Origin: Theristus sp. LFF4_11
Lineage: Eukaryota; Nematoda; Chromadorea; Monhysterida; Xyalidae
Direction of reading: 5' to 3'
Length of the DNA stretch: 64,000 bases
Assembly (NCBI GenBank): GCA_030248135.1
Contig: JASANC010002870.1
Coordinates: 1-64,000, forward strand
Positions 60,697 to 64,000 of the stretch are shown here, piece by piece (within the stretch, counting starts at the first letter, position 1; each line of letters begins with the position of its first letter). The translations under genes were made by a program, and so were the position numbers. Below the pieces are notes generated by a model that ran no database searches, was not told the origin of the DNA, and saw only the letters and a list, made by a program, of their open reading frames with translations.

Positions 60697-63502
60697 ATGC
60701 ATGCCGTCAAGATTGCGCTGGTGTTACTGATGATGCAAGACGTTCTGAAAATTACTGCACTGGCAGTGCGTCTACCAATCGATAGTAAAAAGGTTGCAAA
60801 TAGCCAAATATGTACACATTGTACCATACAAAAAAATGGAAAGGCAATAGTTCATTTTGCAGTCAGTGAACACGTTCGAAGGTGATATGGTGTTGGCGCC
60901 GCCACAAGAAGACTCCGTTAACATGAAGGTTTGGCTGCAGAAAAACAACAGGCCAGAAATGGCACTGGCGCAAGCAGCAATCAGGTGTGAAATGCAACGA
61001 TTTGCATTTTCAGTTAGCTTCCTTTTATCTTTTTTACGAATGCACTATGAAATTGGTTTTTATGATTTGCGAGTTATTGTGAGATTTTGCCTTTGTTAAT
61101 GTCTCTCAAATAAAAAACTGTTTTCAGAGGATCCAAGTACCGCTGGCCGAATCGCACCATGCCCTACACTTTGCCGGCGGAATTCCGAAACGACTCTGAA
61201 TTGTGCGTTGATTCTTATTTTTGGTTTACTTTATGAATCGTTTTTTTTTGGTTTCACTCCACAGGAAAACAACTTTTTTATGCCCTCGTATGTTCCGTTT
61301 TTATTTATCTTTATGTCGATCGCTTCATAAAACCCATTCCATCGCAGCATGACCGTCTGGAACGCCGCAGTAACGCACATCGAAGAGAACACCTGCGTTC
61401 GGGTGCTGCCGAAACGGGCCACTGATGCGAACTGGCTGAACGTCCTCAACCGACCGGGCTGCTACTCGTTGGTCGGGTATCAGCCGTACCCGAACTGTGC
61501 GGTGGCTGGCTGCAAAAGTGGGTGCAGAAACTCTTCGACAAAATCGATTGTTACAATGAAGTTTGCGTTTGTTTGCGTCAGAAACGCATGTGAATCTGTT
61601 GTTTTTGTGGGTCTCTCCGGATGTCCAGACAGCTTAGGCTTCGTCTTCGGTTCAGGCTTAGGGTTACATTCAGGCTTAGGCTAAGGCGAAAGCTTACGCT
61701 TAGGCTAAATCCCATTCTCAAGTGTGAAAAACGCGCGCGAGGGGATATCTGCTCATATAATGCGTATTGCGCTGTCCGGTCCGTATCCGCATGATAACGT
61801 TCAGCATGGGTCTCCGTTTCTCATGCTGTCTTAACAGTTTTAGCGAAGCATCCCGCATGTCTTACGAAATAAAAATGAATGAATGAATGAATGAGCAAAC
61901 GTTCGTGATGCTATTTGAAAAAAAACGCTGCATGCGATATCGACAGAGGGCAACGGCCAGCCGGTGGCGTTGGCGGCCGAAGGCGAAAACGGTCGCGTCG
62001 ACGGTTGCTGGACGCGCGACACGATCGTGCACGAACTGATGCACGCCATCGGCTTCTTCCACGAGCAGAGTCGTACCGACCGTGACGAGTACGTCCGTGT
62101 GAACCTGGAGAACATGAACGTCGCCGATCAGGGTACAGCATATTTTTTAAACCTGTCGCTTTTTGTTAACCAGTCTTTCTTAAAAAAGACTGGTTAACAA
62201 AACAGAAACACACTGACAACGTTTGACCGTACCGTATGTAAAACTGAAAGCCAAACATTTTTTCAAACACTTTCGCGCCGTCTCTTGCGGTTGGCAACCA
62301 AACAGAAAATGTCTGACTACAAGCCGTAAGAGATGAAGCGTTTGGCCAAAAATTTGAAAGCGTTTCCGATGTGTTGCGTTTGATGCCGACATATTGTTGC
62401 GATACGTTCAATAATAGAAAGATAATACGTATCACAAAACGGCAACATAAAAACACCACCGCTTTTTTTTTTTTTTCTCCAGACCAATTCCAAAAGTACT
62501 CGGAGACGCAAATCGATCTCCAGAACACACCGTATGACTACCAGTCGATCATGCACTACCCGGCAGACGCGTTCAGCTCCAACGGGCGGCCCACTTTGAC
62601 TCCCCTTTTGGCCGGGCATCTCATTCAAGCCGACGGTCTCTCGGACACGGACATCGACGAGATCAACATGCTCTATGAATGCACCGACGTGTATCCGTTG
62701 CGGAAAACAACGTACGCGACGACAACTGGGGCGATGCGAACGACTAGGACGACAACGACAACACCGCTGAGCACTGGTGGGGCCCGTGGGAAATGCTGTG
62801 TTTAAACGAGAACATTTAAGCGGCATTCATGAAGTAGTATTTAATGACCGCGTAGCTATGTTTTAACACAGCTACGCGTCAATAAATACTGCTTCATGAA
62901 TGCTCCATTATGCTGCACACTTATTGGCTGCTGTGCGCCAATAGCTCAAAAGCAGAGCCAATCATCGTGCCCAAACACCCTGCAGTTTTTTCCAGATCTT
63001 TGTTTTTGATCAGATACATTGTTTTGGTTTTTGTCTTGTGTGTGTACCCACCTACTGCTTCGCTGATGTTTCAGCGAGACATAACGTCTGTCTGCACTGA
63101 CTATCACTTTTTGTTGGGCCCCGGGCCTTGTCGTACAGACGAGCCCGGGAGCCCGCAGTATGCGCTTTACCAGGCGTAACCGCAAGAAACGGTGCTTGCA
63201 CCAGTGTTGTAATCGCGGGCACATGCCAGTGTGTTTGTATGCGTGGTTTGTGTGTGTGTGCAATCAAGTGCTAGAAAGAAATATGTGTCCAAAGTGTCAA
63301 CAAATAATCACAACTGTACACAACCCAGTTGTTCCATGTTCCAGAGTCGAGCTGCTCCTGCTGCGACACGGACGAGTGGCGCTGGTGCGAGGACGTACCG
63401 GACGCTTGCGTCAGCCGTTGCACGGAGTGGGACAGCTGCGAGTGCGTGTATGAGTACGGCGATGGCGACAACGCATATAGTGATGTTGATGTTGATGTTT
63501 AG
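60697..63502 (+). CDS. Secreted astacin (M12A) zinc metalloprotease
   Basis: Zinc endopeptidase secreted as a zymogen. Exons: 60697-60792, 60863-60984, 61128-61202, 61348-61517, 61947-62132, 62483-62785 and 63345-63502 (TAG), 369 residues, every junction GT-AG and in phase. Seen: signal peptide 1-23; prodomain FEGDM at 37-41 (aspartate-switch motif); W-P-x-x-TMPYTL start of the catalytic domain near residue 79; [15 protein letters not shown] at 183 with zinc ligands His183, 187 and 193 and Glu184; Met-turn SIMHY at 238-242; and MLYEC at the domain end. It is followed by a Thr-rich linker and, in exon 7, an acidic Cys/Trp-rich tail ending in Asp-Val repeats. If the exon 6 donor at 62785 is not used, the frame stops at TAA 62803-62805, giving a form without the tail. 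Nematode astacins (NAS) often carry such C-terminal modules; this tail was not recognised. Confidence 0.93.
61628..61710 (+). repeat. Degenerate TTAGGC-like array
   Basis: Repeated GCTTAGGCT and TTCAGGCTTAGG strings in the astacin intron after exon 4. They are followed at 61735-61795 by a fragment of the composite element right end (GAGGGGATATCTGCTCATAT). Confidence 0.6.
62158..62212. repeat. Perfect short hairpin in astacin intron
   Basis: TTTTGTTAACCAGTCTTTCT and its reverse complement lie almost back to back. The GTCGCTTTTTG string before it is the end of the TTTAAACCTGTC MITE, so this may be its collapsed remnant. Confidence 0.7.
62822..62904. repeat. Short palindromic MITE (copy 2)
   Basis: Same GGCATTCATGAAG arms as 4346-4430. 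It lies 16 bp past the alternative astacin stop, in the last intron. Confidence 0.8.
63100..63220 (-). repeat. GC-rich dispersed repeat copy
   Basis: GACGAGCCCGGG and CGTAACCGCAAGAAACGG match, reversed, the sequences at 110-215 and 44700-44770. It is in the last astacin intron, about 120 bp before exon 7. Confidence 0.5.
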
Positions 63503-63674
63503 ATCACCAATGAAAACAACTCAACAATTTCAACATTCAAATAATCACCTGAACTGACTGACATTTGTGAATTTCAAACGTGTTCCGTTTTGAAATGGTG
63601 TTTTCGTTGTCGCGGTGTAAAAAAACTTTTTATGCTTATTTTTATGTGTCCACGCCACTCTGAACAACGCCCTG

Positions 63675-63680
63675 AATAAA
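63675..63680 (+). terminator. Candidate astacin polyadenylation signal
   Basis: AATAAA about 170 bp after the exon 7 TAG. This spacing supports 63502 as the true gene end. Confidence 0.55.
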
Positions 63681-64000
63681 CCATCTTCATAGTCATGTTT
63701 TGTATGTGTAGATTTGATCTTCAGAAAAGATAAACTGGTTTCTATTCACATTTCGTCCCCAGATGTTCTGCTTGTGATTCTTAAAGGCGTATTTGCAAAA
63801 ACGGCATACGTATTCTTGTTTGTTTTACACTTTTTCCGTTTAAAACAGTACAAAACCAACAACACGAAAGAAACTGATGCGTGGAGCAGCGTGAAACTCA
63901 TAGTAAACCAATCGAATCCATGAAAGAAAAGCTACTGAAAAGGGGTTTTAATTAATCGTCGCAACGAGCATGGCAAGATTTGCGTTCAGTCTAGTTGTTG

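Noticed and set aside
60433..60702. 90-codon minus-strand frame divergent from astacin
   Set aside because: Its ATG arises from the palindromic CATGCAT at the astacin start; no clear donor or family.

Overview
The window looks like nuclear DNA of an ecdysozoan animal, most likely a nematode with a large, repeat-rich genome. The evidence is: spliced genes with GT-AG introns; an interstitial (TTAGGC)n array, which is the usual nematode telomere unit; a G-alpha subunit with a [10 protein letters not shown]-loop; an astacin metalloprotease; a D2-like dopamine receptor; and many tRNA-derived SINEs, MITEs and foldback elements. The species cannot be fixed from sequence alone.

Layout. 0.4-3.9 kb (-): 5' part of a G-alpha gene that runs off the left edge. 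5.5-9.1 kb (+): a multi-exon secreted protein of unknown family, with one unresolved splice junction. 9.1-16.3 kb: no gene seen; holds a 24-bp dyad tandem repeat and composite repeat element copy 1. 16.3-21.2 kb (-): a TIS11/tristetraprolin-type CCCH zinc-finger gene whose first exon was not found. 21.2-44 kb: no convincing gene; holds composite element copies 2 and 3. 45.6-48.1 kb (+): a compact secreted protein with 21 cysteines, built from phase-1 exons. 48.8-54.9 kb (-): a complete eight-exon D2-like dopamine receptor. 54.9-60.7 kb: no gene seen. 60.7-63.5 kb (+): an astacin with a threonine-rich linker and a cysteine-rich tail.

Exons were assembled by hand from splice sites and reading phase. 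In the G-alpha, astacin and cysteine-rich genes every junction keeps frame; so do all but one each in the receptor and unknown secreted genes. The D2-like receptor and a G-alpha subunit could belong to the same class of signalling pathway. The astacin, cysteine-rich protein and unknown protein are predicted secreted. No operon-like arrangement is seen.

The strongest unusual signals are: three copies of a 2.7-3.5 kb composite element (an inverted-repeat block, a 149-bp array, a 171-bp array and a GC-rich end), with a flipped middle segment in one copy and repeat arms homogenised within each copy; a 1.49-kb foldback element with a clean 8-bp target duplication inside the receptor gene; the novel cysteine-rich secreted gene; and MITEs or SINE tails lying within tens of bases of several splice sites.
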